From Verrucomicrobia bacterium UBA3841 (GTDB taxonomy: Bacteria > Verrucomicrobiota > Kiritimatiellia > RFP12 > UBA1067): 51,313 bases of DNA. The stretch covers positions 16,531-67,843 of the forward strand of contig DGHT01000015.1 of NCBI GenBank assembly GCA_002392765.1, read 5' to 3'. How positions within the stretch are numbered: the stretch's first letter is position 1; the number at the start of each line of letters is the position of its first letter. The translations under genes were made by a program, and so were the position numbers. Of the stretch, positions 37,501 to 45,916 are shown one piece after another. Below the pieces are notes generated by a model. That model had not been told where the DNA came from. It saw nothing but the letters and a program-made list of their open reading frames with translations, and did no database searches.

Positions 37501-40500
37501 TTACACCGAGACGGGCGTCGCATACGAGCCGCCGCCGGTATTCGATCCTGAAAACGACGAAGTCGCGGAAACATGCGTCCTTCGCATCAGCGAGATCATG
37601 CCGAAGCCGACGGACGCGCTAAATCGCGGCAAGCTTGAGGGCATGGACGTGAACGGACTCGAGTCCGGCTGGGTCGAGGTCGAGAACACGTCGCCCGACA
37701 AGTGGGCCGACCTCGGCGACTACAAGTTCATCCGCTCCAACCGCGGCAAGAAGACCGGCCAGGCCGACTACGGCAACTTCCCGTCCGTGATGATCGCGCC
37801 GGGGTCTCGTTATGTGTTCTACATGTCCGAGCGCTACTCCAACAGCGCGGACATGACCGTGAGCGCATGGGCGGAGGCCGACGAGGACGGCGTAAAGCCG
37901 AAGCTGTACGGCGCGGATCTGAAAGACATCCTCGTGTGGCCGGACAAGGTGAACCCGAAGAAGTCGCCGTTTGTGCGCCTCGTCTATACGCCGACGGACG
38001 CAATCGTCGATACGGTTGTCGTGCCGAGCGATGTGCCTGAAGGGTGTTCGATCATCGTCGGCGACGCCGGCGATGGGGAGGCGACAAAGCGCTGGCTCTG
38101 TCCCACGCCGACTCGCGGAAGGACGAACACGGCGACAGAAGGCCTCGTGCGCATCGGCCCGAACGCTGGGCCGCTATATGAAATCGCCGGTGGCAAGAAG
38201 CACGACAGCGCGAATGAATTCGCCCGCCTCGCGCCGCCTGCCGTGCCTGGCGAGGACTATGAGATAACTTTCTCGTTCAACCCCGTCATGCATCCGACTG
38301 TCGCAGGCGGTTTCCGCGACGAAGATGCCATAACAGACATCAGACTTGTCTACCGCACCGACCTCACCAACGCGATAACGATAGCATCCGTCGATATGAC
38401 GACAGATAATTTCGATGCAAAGGATTGGGGGCACACATATACTGCGACTATTCCGCACGCCGTATTTGACACTATCGGCGCAGGCCATCTCATCCAGTGG
38501 AAGTTTATCGCGGCGGATGCGAGCGGCAACGAATGGACTTCGCCCAGCTTCAACAACCCCGACGACGGATACGAGTGGTACGGCACCATCGTGGAGCCTG
38601 ACCCGGCGACGCAGATGAGCGCGACGCTGCCGACCTGGCACATGTTCGCGAGCGGCGACCACCTGACGCAGATGGATGTCGATGCCGACAAGCAGGATCG
38701 TTCCAAGGTCCCGAACCAGGCCCGCGTAGCGATCTACGACAGCTCGACCTCGAACTACTATGACTATGTTCGAATCGACCTTCGCGGACACACCTCCGCT
38801 GGGTTCACGAAGAAGGGACACGGGCTTCGCTTCGCCAAGGCGCATCCGCTTACGATGACTGACATCGTGACCGGCGAGACGATAGAGGAAATCCGCAAGA
38901 CATCGCTCATCAGCGAGTTCGCCGACCCGAGTTACATGCGTCAGATGATCGCTTTCTGGCTGTGGCGCAAGATGGGCAACCTCGTGCCGTTTGACTTCCC
39001 CGTGCGATGCAATCTCAACGGCGAGTTCTACCAGCTGGCGTTCAACTCAGAGCGCTTCACGGACGAATTGATCGAGGACGTGTACGGACTCGACAAGTTC
39101 GGCTACAGCTGGAAGAACGTCGGCACGATGAAGAGTGGACCGAAGAATGACAACACTTACGGCACATCTGCCGGTGGCGCAGAAAAGAAGACGCCGGACG
39201 ACGAGGACGAGAAAAATGTCGATGTGCTGGAAGATGAATTGCGCTACTATCTCAAACAATATGGTGCACAGTCTGTCGGAGAGGACATTGAAAATTTGAC
39301 GAGGTTCGTCGTCGAGAAGTTTGATCTTCCCGCGTGGCTCAACTACCTCGCCTCGGCGCGCATCACGCAGGAGATGGACGACGTGTGGGCTAACGTATGC
39401 GCTTACTACGACAATCCGGAGATGAAGGACGGCGTTCGCGGAAAGGGGACTTGGATGCCGCTTGGCTACGACTTCAACCTCTCGTTCGGGCAGTATTACA
39501 TCGACGGCGGTATTTCGCCTGCGGGGTTGGTTGCGACCAACGACTGGTACAAGTCGCATCCATTCTACGGCGGCAACCGCGTCAGATGCTATACGTCGTC
39601 CGCGATGGCCTCGACGATAAACAACGGTAACGACGGCTTTGAGGCAGTATTGCAGTCTGCAAAGTTCCGACGCCTCTACCTGCGCCGCCTAAGGACGCTT
39701 ATGGATCAAGAGCTTAAGGCCCCTGGCACGCCAGAAGGGGGAACGCCATTTATGCTCGAGATGCGCAAGATGGCAGGCCTGATGCGAGCGGATGCCACTC
39801 TGGACACAGAAAAGTGGGGAAACGACTGGACGGATGGCAATATTGATGTCTGGGAGAATGGTTCTCGTCCGGCGAACATGGACGCGGGCATTCAAGACAT
39901 CTGGGACAACTACGTAGTGCCGCGCCGCGAGCATCTGTATGTGACGCACTCCGTCACCAACACGGCGAAGGAGATCGGCTACGGTTCGAACCTCAACGCC
40001 GGAATTCCCGAGGCGCAGAGTCCGATTGAGACGCTTGCCCCGAATATCTCAATATCCAACCTCACGGCGCTTGACGCGGCTCAGGCCGAAGCGCTTGGTG
40101 TTGCGGGGCAGCTTTACGATACGGAGGTTGTCGTCATCCGCAACGACAACGCCGAAGTTGTCGATATGAGCGGATGGCGGCTTGCATTCTCGGTCGACTT
40201 CACGTTCCCCGCCGGCACCGTGTGCGATGCAAACGACTCTATCTACATCGTTGCCGACCGCCGCGCATACATCGACGCGCACGACGCGGAGTTGACGGAT
40301 CAGGTCATTGTCGGCAACGCCAAGTTCACCGGCGCGGGACCGGTTGCGCTTTATGATGCGGACGGTGCGCTTGTATATTCGGCGATTCCGCAGACTGACG
40401 AGCTCAAGTATCTGCGGCTCCACTCCTTCTACGGGAACACACTTGACGGCGGCGATACCGGCGAATGGTTCACGCTCACGAACATTTCCGATACCGTCAC

Positions 40501-41347
40501 GCTTGACCTCACCGATGTTACGGTTTGCTTCCTTAAGCAAGGCGACAACCATGATGCTACGGAACATTGCCACGTTACGCTTACGAACAAGAAGGGCAAG
40601 GGCAGCATAGCGTCGCTTAAGTCATGGACTGCGCAGCAGGCGGACTACTCCGAAAAGGGCTGGTCGAAGATTCAGAACAACAAGCAGCAGATCACAATCT
40701 ACGATAAGTACGGCTCGGTCTGCCAGTCGCTGATGGTTACGCAGAAGAAATTCCCGCTTGCGTACGGCAATGGCGGATATCTTGTGTGCGATTCCATCAA
40801 TGCAAGCGTTACCAAAGATTCGCAGTGGCACGAGGCGCTTTATGAGCTTCCGAACAACGGAGAGTTGAGCGAGTCCTTTGCCGCCGACAGCCAGGAGGCT
40901 GCGAACGAACTTGTCGCGAACGCAAAGCCCGCACTGAGCGACGATGACGTCGATGCCGGACTTGAACCGCAGTACCTCAAAATCGTCGCGCAACCGGTCG
41001 AGGGCGAGACTGGCAAATACAAGGCCGTAGTCGTGGTAAATCCCGATACGGTTGAGGTGCCGGTGATGGCGCAGATAGAAGACGGCGAGACCACGATTGA
41101 TCCGCTGACGGTCGAGTCCGACGAAGAGGGCAGCAAGGTGACGGTTGGCGTAAGCAACGCGACGGTCGGGCTTTGGTACGGCTTCACATGGACCGACTCG
41201 CTTGGCATCAAGCCGTTTGAAAACGATGTGGAATCGTTTAAGCGCGCCGCATCTTCGTCCGTGAAGATCGAGTCGAAGGGCGAGGCGACGAAAAGCGCCC
41301 AGAAGGCGTTCTTCCGCGTTAAAGTCCTTCCTTTCAAGCCAGAGTGA
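31550..41347 (+). CDS. Giant exported sialidase-LamG-LTD-CotH multidomain protein
   Basis: 3265 aa. ATG 31550 is chosen (AAGGAG 8 nt upstream; signal peptide MIKRFAALFALAAACAAYGG). Domains, approximate: GH33-type sialidase 20-425, with Y42-RIP, Asp boxes SGDNGATW and STDGGAHW, and a candidate nucleophile Tyr in MSYNSL; LamG-like 434-647; two copies of an unassigned domain (717-911 and 1327-1534, both ending GxIAAIQI); beta-strand repeats like autotransporter passengers 967-1317; two further LamG-like segments (about 1547-1724, 1801-1947); lamin-tail-like 2011-2171; CotH kinase-like 2357-2697 (IDLRGHTSAGFTKK, EFADPSYMRQMIAFWL, LGYDFNLSFG); lamin-tail-like 2834-2957. It probably releases sialic acid from host glycans at the cell surface; the CotH part may phosphorylate exported proteins. 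Confidence 0.83.
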   Translation: MIKRFAALFALAAACAAYGGSQTRIANNPYDDGLGGASGSAYRIPAMAKSTNGVIVAVYDCRYNNAYDLPNVIDLAENWSGDNGATWSKPRVAVDVPNTNNYQKVCNIGDPCIVYDPDGDKFWLMGITGGGLASSHDGSGNSIADVVLYTRGTGENDTWQEWTGGPEGNRRSVKQMILDSLAAAEGDETLADENQIRGILQGPGHGIVQRQTVYAADGETVLMPAGAIVFPMQYFIDGNFSNTRTFAVYSTDGGAHWNATKLTPANDNAQENCVMELDDGSWYMICKGKTQSQKQRQLFRTTDFANWTYCGSITPSEWVQGSCLRIGTGWDGKSRYAACFTTASSRNNVTLHFGRDTSCDADAARGVEWDIEKQVVYPGPTGGMSYNSLVMLDSSTLAILIEIDGHIYVIKEDVSDILKRDEIDIDPPVPAAVWDGDFSRDNASQNGWWIENWNDAHAEDWSSVTLDRDNQGLMINSESGKGGMTVLVKYSGLSNSASAHRVLAASCVTAAHKYDRTGITLKSDGKLVGLWNSSTSASSDTDNGTASGSIASSGVMAFTYGIGGTYLYYGSDTASISSTAAWGASDLKSSSDSNNSSIYGAAIGGMCAGASRIGYEAAKGMTISGIAVFDKVLSPEEMNACKWPSEQVMDIDSDTSVSAINANIDAAVKSIRLNVAPGVVIDVDQAFSNTVSVTVKSKGNVTLSAESQPVASWFANVDFSGVKGGLLRSWLTPGVVGFNFRSTSGTDVSGALAAADNWIHDNNSASGTSTAMFADGLSTLKWSSANTWACSGSTIISGYLDDGANGGNGATVTLSNVPYETYDVIIYCSSDSNPGQFLAKTVNGTTYTCDLASGAVVEGSAVWGKAALSTPIYGVNAMRIKNLSGPLTIYGGARSGSNRGGIAAIQIMPPNTPDNIPTYKLSLDGTATTWSEGTWTLDGESADAPTSGFVEIEATASTALTVDQAVNLADLKVRGGTDIVVNVSTNGAGSLYALKATVESGVLQQGSPAVLGATPTVVVKDGATFDLNGKAVNAANAVVISGAGAGDWPWALTSSGGAGGAILGGLYLSANATIGGANELKVGEWSSSGYYCYLQGFTLTKTGAGGFKGTNMNTPGAGTIDLQGGTMSVNLFNNLNNNGGNTTVIVESGASLQNNTDRAISIYALSLEGGALISDGKPLKVNGYLIGSGSTAKLDFGPDVFVALTGDLEVSSAMTLDGDVFFFKDSFLVDDLDVTLSGTLTASSGTIFVGDGVTLNLATNRPAATLDIADGAALVVRMQEGEQKVSLSATGKPSSLVVLDADGNHISSPSVSFADGTLSVSPFSASGSISVNFHAGTGLDTTADGKAGLAGCKVYLDAWNNVSGNNNSTLSTVKRLESNGDTVTSHSMSVTVSGTRGSWSCGSLNAVTDPLCGYIDDNDYYPTPTVTVTGIPYDKYRVVVYHSTDTANVPFGYDLVNGIPFTGVSGHTSVGTANWGDSGPDNSAYSIMEGVNVLVTPILPNNAGKTLTVTGHRVSGTGARGCIAAIQIFDATDDTDIDMESVANHFGTILGPDQGNWQFPDDGVVADPSGFGGVMVGTNGISQILNTSEGYRNSTVSVLASIPEKAAGTLFGFKTGYGNDIQVAYRGDGTFLLTHDGNAAGVGGAVVSRVVDVSGVHAYTLKYTYIDATLYQDGTEIAATRDINATSFWLLLGSLDIGMRNSGGEVLSGMIVYAAYTHYWTTDVNNASNLFSTYDHSVFRDADASMAKKAEVFTHLVGYGDTEGLLALMPHRTSTYENGGWHCPLDAHPASGEYMDGLTTVFNPVVQNLPGVSTNAAAASVLAQIPGTAAGVIANITVVNGNSTHCVFARSNGDGTVSLGWENDAKDKTSGILDGWDDAHVWTLVSHETDGCKLYRDGEFVLEDAALKFFGYKAGTSIMFGNATNSGHPLAGMKVYAVHTDFGASSEIFDTAEDNAAAVFDSFDFMEELPEGATIDEKVEAFVRYTETGVAYEPPPVFDPENDEVAETCVLRISEIMPKPTDALNRGKLEGMDVNGLESGWVEVENTSPDKWADLGDYKFIRSNRGKKTGQADYGNFPSVMIAPGSRYVFYMSERYSNSADMTVSAWAEADEDGVKPKLYGADLKDILVWPDKVNPKKSPFVRLVYTPTDAIVDTVVVPSDVPEGCSIIVGDAGDGEATKRWLCPTPTRGRTNTATEGLVRIGPNAGPLYEIAGGKKHDSANEFARLAPPAVPGEDYEITFSFNPVMHPTVAGGFRDEDAITDIRLVYRTDLTNAITIASVDMTTDNFDAKDWGHTYTATIPHAVFDTIGAGHLIQWKFIAADASGNEWTSPSFNNPDDGYEWYGTIVEPDPATQMSATLPTWHMFASGDHLTQMDVDADKQDRSKVPNQARVAIYDSSTSNYYDYVRIDLRGHTSAGFTKKGHGLRFAKAHPLTMTDIVTGETIEEIRKTSLISEFADPSYMRQMIAFWLWRKMGNLVPFDFPVRCNLNGEFYQLAFNSERFTDELIEDVYGLDKFGYSWKNVGTMKSGPKNDNTYGTSAGGAEKKTPDDEDEKNVDVLEDELRYYLKQYGAQSVGEDIENLTRFVVEKFDLPAWLNYLASARITQEMDDVWANVCAYYDNPEMKDGVRGKGTWMPLGYDFNLSFGQYYIDGGISPAGLVATNDWYKSHPFYGGNRVRCYTSSAMASTINNGNDGFEAVLQSAKFRRLYLRRLRTLMDQELKAPGTPEGGTPFMLEMRKMAGLMRADATLDTEKWGNDWTDGNIDVWENGSRPANMDAGIQDIWDNYVVPRREHLYVTHSVTNTAKEIGYGSNLNAGIPEAQSPIETLAPNISISNLTALDAAQAEALGVAGQLYDTEVVVIRNDNAEVVDMSGWRLAFSVDFTFPAGTVCDANDSIYIVADRRAYIDAHDAELTDQVIVGNAKFTGAGPVALYDADGALVYSAIPQTDELKYLRLHSFYGNTLDGGDTGEWFTLTNISDTVTLDLTDVTVCFLKQGDNHDATEHCHVTLTNKKGKGSIASLKSWTAQQADYSEKGWSKIQNNKQQITIYDKYGSVCQSLMVTQKKFPLAYGNGGYLVCDSINASVTKDSQWHEALYELPNNGELSESFAADSQEAANELVANAKPALSDDDVDAGLEPQYLKIVAQPVEGETGKYKAVVVVNPDTVEVPVMAQIEDGETTIDPLTVESDEEGSKVTVGVSNATVGLWYGFTWTDSLGIKPFENDVESFKRAASSSVKIESKGEATKSAQKAFFRVKVLPFKPE

Positions 41348-41367
41348 AATATGCAAAAGAAATCGGA

Positions 41368-43275
41368 ATGAAATCTTTTTGGATAACGATTGCCGTTTTC
41401 GCCGCGCTTCTTCGGTTCCCGGCCTTTGCCGGACCGGAGAGCGACGCGGAGTTCCTGTTAAAGTACGCACCTGAGCGCGATCTTCCTCTTCCGGAAGAGT
41501 ACGTGACGGAGAATTGCCGTCTTGCTGCGGCGGCAAGAGAAACCGCGATTGAGAAATATCCCGATGAAATATACCGCGAATACGTTCTCCCCTACAGCGT
41601 GATCAGGGAAGAGCGCGACGACTGGCGCCGGGAATTCCGCGACCGTTTCCTCCCTCTGATTTCGGGATGCACCAATGCGTATGAGGCGGCGGTGCTTCTC
41701 GACAGGAGGATATGGGACGAGATTGGCGTGCATTACAACGTCAAAAGGGACAAGGCGCGGCAGTCCCCGCGCCATTCGATGCGCATCGGCATGGCCTCGT
41801 GCACCGGCATCTCCATAATTCTGATCGACGTCTGCCGCGCGCTCGGAATTCCAGCCCGTCTCGTCGGATGCTGCTGGACGACGATACCCGGCAACCATTC
41901 CTGGGTGGAGGTGTGGTCGGAAGGGGCATGGCACGTTGTCGCGTCCGGCGAAAAAGAGCGCGAGGACAATATCTGGTTTCTCGAATACGCGGCGCTCGCC
42001 GACGCCTCGAGGCCCGACCGCCGCATCTACGCAAGCCGCTGGTCGCCCGGCGAGACGCGTTTCTGGCAGACGTGGGACCGTCCGGGATGCGTTTCCGACG
42101 TGCCGGCGGACGATGTGACCGCGAAATACAGGACGCGTCCGGTTTATGCAATCGTCATCTCTCCGGAGGCCGCAGCCGACAAGGAATGGAAAGCCGTCGC
42201 CGGCGCCTTGAAGGAAAAGCATTCGGCAGATGCCTGGTGCGCGGTGTTCGAGACGCCTCTGGGGGATGCTGCGGAATCTCTCCGCGCCGTCAAGCCCAGA
42301 TACGCGGCATTCGTCATGAAGCCGGATGAAGTGCGCGAAGCGGCGTATCTCTCGATCAAGTCCATGATGCGCAGTCTGGACGACGATCCTTTCGACGATG
42401 CGGTGTACGGAATCGTCACAGGTCCGGACGCCGCGACCGCCATGCGCATCGCAAGTTCCAGCGAGCCGCAGACGCTTGAACGCATGCTTGCGACCACGGG
42501 AGTCGGAGAAGATGTCGTTCAGGGGCCTGTCGCAGTTATATCGGACGCGTTCCCGAAAGGGGAGTATTGGGAAAAGGATTCTTCCGGCGCGGTGACGCGC
42601 AATTCCACGACCGGCGTCACGAGCCGCGTTTTCGCAGATGCGTGGGCGCGTCTCGACCCAGATGTCCTTTTGACCAGCAGCCATGCGACGGAGCGCAACC
42701 TCGAAATGCCGTTTTCGCGCGGTGCGGTTGTAGTGAAGGACGGACGCTTTGTCGCCGTCACCTGGCCTTTCGGTACCGGGGAAGATGCGCCGCTCGCCGC
42801 TCCGCAAAGGGAAAAAGCCTGGCTTGCCGCAGGGAACTGTCTCATCGCCAACCACAACGCGCCCGACGATATGGTCATGACAGCGCTGTCGTTCGGCAAG
42901 GTCAACCAGTTCGCCGGATATTTCAAACCGACTTGGTTTGGCTTCGTCGGATGGACGTCTTGGCGGTATTTCGGATCCCGCGGATATTCTCTCGCGGAAA
43001 GCTATTATGCGGCGAACCAGCTCCTCCTGCGCAAACTTGCGGCGGGAGACTGGAAGGACGAAAAAGAAAAGGCCGGTCTCGAATGGGATCGCGACGCGAC
43101 GATATTCTACGGCGATCCGATGCTGAATGTGCGGTTTCCCGGACGTAAACCGTCCGTAAAAGATGCGGACACGGAATTTCCGGCGATTTCGACCGATCCG
43201 GATATCGCCGTTCCGGAAGGATGCGATGCGTTCCGCGCCGACGATTTCATCCTCTTCTGGCCTCGGACATATTAG
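41368..43275 (+). CDS. Exported transglutaminase-like protein with possible caspase-like domain
   Basis: 635 aa from ATG 41368, giving the signal peptide MKSFWITIAVFAALLRFPAFA. A transglutaminase-like core is clear: C145 in MASCTGISIILIDVCRALGIPARLVG and H177 in NHSWVEVW. From about 250 to 580, alternating strand/helix segments contain LLTSSHATERN (H439) and AAGNCLIANH (C491), an arrangement that recalls gingipain/caspase-like peptidases; this second assignment is tentative. It follows the giant sialidase gene by 20 nt and is probably co-transcribed, so it may process or cross-link exported proteins. A short GC-rich hairpin follows. Confidence 0.65.
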   Translation: MKSFWITIAVFAALLRFPAFAGPESDAEFLLKYAPERDLPLPEEYVTENCRLAAAARETAIEKYPDEIYREYVLPYSVIREERDDWRREFRDRFLPLISGCTNAYEAAVLLDRRIWDEIGVHYNVKRDKARQSPRHSMRIGMASCTGISIILIDVCRALGIPARLVGCCWTTIPGNHSWVEVWSEGAWHVVASGEKEREDNIWFLEYAALADASRPDRRIYASRWSPGETRFWQTWDRPGCVSDVPADDVTAKYRTRPVYAIVISPEAAADKEWKAVAGALKEKHSADAWCAVFETPLGDAAESLRAVKPRYAAFVMKPDEVREAAYLSIKSMMRSLDDDPFDDAVYGIVTGPDAATAMRIASSSEPQTLERMLATTGVGEDVVQGPVAVISDAFPKGEYWEKDSSGAVTRNSTTGVTSRVFADAWARLDPDVLLTSSHATERNLEMPFSRGAVVVKDGRFVAVTWPFGTGEDAPLAAPQREKAWLAAGNCLIANHNAPDDMVMTALSFGKVNQFAGYFKPTWFGFVGWTSWRYFGSRGYSLAESYYAANQLLLRKLAAGDWKDEKEKAGLEWDRDATIFYGDPMLNVRFPGRKPSVKDADTEFPAISTDPDIAVPEGCDAFRADDFILFWPRTY

Positions 43276-43318
43276 AATCGTCACGCGTCCGGCGTAACCG
43301 TTGTCGATATTGAACCGC

Positions 43319-43340
43319 CGCGGCATCTGCCGCGTTTAAT
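43319..43340 (+). terminator. Short hairpin, terminator or operator
   Basis: CGCGGC (43319-43324) pairs with GCCGCG (43329-43334) around ATCT, followed by TTTAAT. The same TTTAAT lies 6 nt before the next ATG and could be a -10 box, so the hairpin may instead regulate the downstream gene. Confidence 0.4.
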
Positions 43341-43346
43341 AAAACA

Positions 43347-44429
43347 ATGAATACAAGAGATACTTCTAAAGATGTCCGGCGCACACTCGCCGTAGGATGG
43401 TTCGACAATGCGCCTTTCCGCGAGATTTGCTCGAAATTCACCGGCAGGATCAAGGAGGTGTTTTTCGCGTGGCCCGGCGTCACCGCCAGCAGACCCATGG
43501 CTCCGTGGACGCAGGAGCGGAAGGATTTGATATATTCCGATTTGTCGTGGTGCCGCGAAAACGGTATCGAGCTTGACGCGATTTTCAATTCCAGCTGCTA
43601 CGGTGATATCGCCGTTTCGCCAGAGTTGGCCGATCTTGTGACGGACAAGCTCCGGGAAATGGACGAGCACGGCCTTGTGCCGGAGCATTTGACCACGACT
43701 TCGCCTTTCATAGCTACAGTAGTGCGCAAGCGTTTCCCCTCGGTCAAGTTGCGCATAAGCGTGAACGTATACGCCGAAAACACCATTTCCCTCTCGTATA
43801 TCGACGATCTGTTCGATTCGTTCTATGCCGGCATCGACCGCCACAGGCGGATGGATTACGTCGGAATGATGCACGGGTGGGCGCTTGAGCACGGCAAAAC
43901 ACTCTGTCTGTACGCCAATTCCGGATGTCTCAAGGACTGTACTTTCCGCCAGTTTCACAACAACCAGCACGGACACAACCGCATGGGAATGAGCGCAGCC
44001 GGACGCGATTTCGGTTTTTCGACGTTTCTGTGCCGCAAGAATTACGAGCGCGGCAATTTCACCGATTTCCTGCGCGCCGACTGGCTCCGCCCCGAGGAGC
44101 TTCCGGAATACGAGAAATACGCAGCTGTAGTCAAACTCGCCACCCGCAGGCATCCAGATCCGGAGGCGGTGATCCGCGCGTACGCGACGTATTCCTACGA
44201 CGGAGACATCGCCAAGATCACGGATCCGTTCTTCGATTTCCCGTTTTCCGTCGACAACGCCGCGCTTGGTTCGTCACCGCTGTGGCCGGAAGTCCGCGAC
44301 TGCCCCGATGCCCATGACTGCAAGCGTTGCGGCAAGTGCGACCGGCTTCTTTCCGAGCTGAAAGAAAAGTCAGCATCGAAGCCGGGCGGTAATACGGCAG
44401 CGTCGTTCGAAGCTTTTTTCAAAGGGTGA
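43347..44429 (+). CDS. Cys-rich U32-like protein
   Basis: 360 aa. GLVPEHLTTTSPFIA, RISVNVYAENT and the cluster YANSGCLKDCTFRQFHNNQHGH (C194, C198 with later cysteines) recall the TIM-barrel U32 peptidase/UbiU-like group, whose cysteines can hold an Fe-S cluster. A C-terminal CPDAHDCKRCGKC run gives four more cysteines. No signal peptide, so it is cytoplasmic. In the family such proteins hydroxylate or modify RNA and quinones; the role here is unknown. It ends just before the metF promoter. Confidence 0.55.
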   Translation: MNTRDTSKDVRRTLAVGWFDNAPFREICSKFTGRIKEVFFAWPGVTASRPMAPWTQERKDLIYSDLSWCRENGIELDAIFNSSCYGDIAVSPELADLVTDKLREMDEHGLVPEHLTTTSPFIATVVRKRFPSVKLRISVNVYAENTISLSYIDDLFDSFYAGIDRHRRMDYVGMMHGWALEHGKTLCLYANSGCLKDCTFRQFHNNQHGHNRMGMSAAGRDFGFSTFLCRKNYERGNFTDFLRADWLRPEELPEYEKYAAVVKLATRRHPDPEAVIRAYATYSYDGDIAKITDPFFDFPFSVDNAALGSSPLWPEVRDCPDAHDCKRCGKCDRLLSELKEKSASKPGGNTAASFEAFFKG

Positions 44430-44445
44430 AATCCCGCAATGGCAG

Positions 44446-44474
44446 TTGAACTGCGCAATGATTTTTTGTATAAT
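44446..44474 (+). promoter_or_regulatory. metF promoter
   Basis: TTGAAC at 44446-44451, 17 nt, TATAAT at 44469-44474, a near-consensus pair. The metF ATG at 44484 comes 9 nt later, leaving no room for a leader, riboswitch or Shine-Dalgarno. Confidence 0.78.
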
Positions 44475-44483
44475 ATCCTGCGC

Positions 44484-45356
44484 ATGAAAATCAAAGACAT
44501 ACTGGCCGCAGACAAGCCGTCTGTTTCGTTCGAGATATTCCCGCCGCGCAAGGATGCTTCCTTTGCTCCGGTGAGGGATGCGATAGCGAGGCTTGCCGTG
44601 CAGAAGCCGTCGTTCATGTCCGTGACGTACGGCGCATCCGGCAACGCGCAGGCAAACACCGTGGCGATCGCCTCGCTCGTGCAGTCTTGCGGCGTGAGCG
44701 CGCTGGCGCACTTGACGTGCGTCGCCGCGACGAGGGAAAGCATAGCGTCCGAGGCGGAAGCGCTCGGACGCGCGGGAATTGAAAACGTTCTCTGTCTTAG
44801 AGGCGACATGCCGAAAGACCGGCAGCCGGCCGGTCCGGGGGATTTTTCGCACGCGGTCGATCTCGTGCGCGCGCTGCGTCCGCTCGGTTTCTGTCTCGGC
44901 GGCGCCTGCTATCCGGAATGCCATCCGGAATGTCCGCACATTGAAAGCGACATACGCCATCTTCGCGAAAAAGTCGATGCAGGCCTCGATTTCCTGACGA
45001 CGCAAATGTTCTTCGACAACAACATTTTCTACCGGTATCTATCGAAGCTGCGCGACAGGGGCGTCACCGTCCCCATAGTGGCGGGTATAATGCCTGTCGC
45101 CAACGGAAAGCAGATAGAACGCATCTGCCGCCTTTCCGGCACGTATCTTCCAAGCCGTTTCAAGGCGATAGTCGACCGATTCGGAGACCGTCCCGATGCA
45201 ATGCTCGACGCGGGTGTGGCGTACGCGACGGAGCAGATCGTTGATCTTTTCGCGAACGGAATCAATGCCGTCCACGTCTACACGATGAACAAGCCGGACG
45301 TGGCCGAACGCATCATGCGCAACTTGAAAGGCATACTCCACTCCCCGGTGGCATGA
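44484..45356 (+). CDS. metF: Methylenetetrahydrofolate reductase
   Basis: 290 aa, usual for MetF. It reduces methylene-THF to methyl-THF, the methyl donor for MetH encoded two genes on. Seen: VSFEIFPPRKD with the catalytic Glu, FMSVTYGASG, AHLTCVAATRE, NVLCLRGDMP, and DFLTTQMFFDN for FAD binding. I start it at 44484 because the promoter -10 box overlaps the upstream in-frame start region (44439) and MKIKDILAADKPSVSFE matches MetF N-termini. It overlaps the next gene by ATGA. Confidence 0.94.
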   Translation: MKIKDILAADKPSVSFEIFPPRKDASFAPVRDAIARLAVQKPSFMSVTYGASGNAQANTVAIASLVQSCGVSALAHLTCVAATRESIASEAEALGRAGIENVLCLRGDMPKDRQPAGPGDFSHAVDLVRALRPLGFCLGGACYPECHPECPHIESDIRHLREKVDAGLDFLTTQMFFDNNIFYRYLSKLRDRGVTVPIVAGIMPVANGKQIERICRLSGTYLPSRFKAIVDRFGDRPDAMLDAGVAYATEQIVDLFANGINAVHVYTMNKPDVAERIMRNLKGILHSPVA

Positions 45357-45916
45357 AGATCGACGACGTCCAGATCCGCCGCTACCTCAAGCTTTTCGGA
45401 CGTCCTCCCGGCGAAGCGCTCGAAAGGCGCATCGCTGTGATGCGCGAGGCGGCTCTCGGCGCAATCCGGCCAACACGCGCGTGGAGGCGGTTCGAGGGTC
45501 TGGACGCGGCGAACGCGAACGGTTCCGCCTCCCTTGCGAAGCATCTGTCGGGATGCCATGCCGTCTATCTTGTCTGCGCTACGATCGGCGCTTCGTTCGA
45601 CGCGCTTCAGCGCCGGACCGCCGCTACATCCCCGGCCGACGCGTTCATCCTCCAGGCCATAGGCGCGGCCGCGATCGAGGAATGGACGGACGATACGGAA
45701 TGCGAAATACGCCGCGGACTCCCCCCCGGCGAAATTCTCGTCCGGCGCTATTCTCCGGGCTACGGCGACTATCCTCTCGCCGCGCAGCGCGATATTTTCA
45801 GACTTCTCGACGCGCCTCGCACGGCAGGCGTTTCGCTGACTGCGGATCTTGTGATGGTGCCGTCCAAATCCGTCAGCGCAGTCATCGGCGTAAAGAAAGG
45901 AGATATGCCGCAATGA
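45353..45916 (+). CDS. Stand-alone methionine synthase reactivation domain protein
   Basis: 187 aa. RYSPGYGDYPLAAQRDIFRLLD is the AdoMet-binding signature of the C-terminal activation domain of MetH, here a separate protein. In this family it remethylates oxidised cob(II)alamin using AdoMet. It is overlapped by ATGA on both sides (metF and metH), so the three are made together, and the adjacent MetH lacks this domain, which makes the partnership secure. Thermotoga-type split enzymes are a known parallel. Confidence 0.88.
   Translation: MKIDDVQIRRYLKLFGRPPGEALERRIAVMREAALGAIRPTRAWRRFEGLDAANANGSASLAKHLSGCHAVYLVCATIGASFDALQRRTAATSPADAFILQAIGAAAIEEWTDDTECEIRRGLPPGEILVRRYSPGYGDYPLAAQRDIFRLLDAPRTAGVSLTADLVMVPSKSVSAVIGVKKGDMPQ

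Noticed and set aside
44430..44483. SAM or cobalamin riboswitch before metF
   Set aside because: Only 9 nt lie between the -10 box and ATG, leaving no room for an aptamer.
45481..45912. Longer metH start
   Set aside because: Out-of-frame reading of the reactivation-domain gene; MNGIFGNGFFFLDGG at 45913 is the real start.
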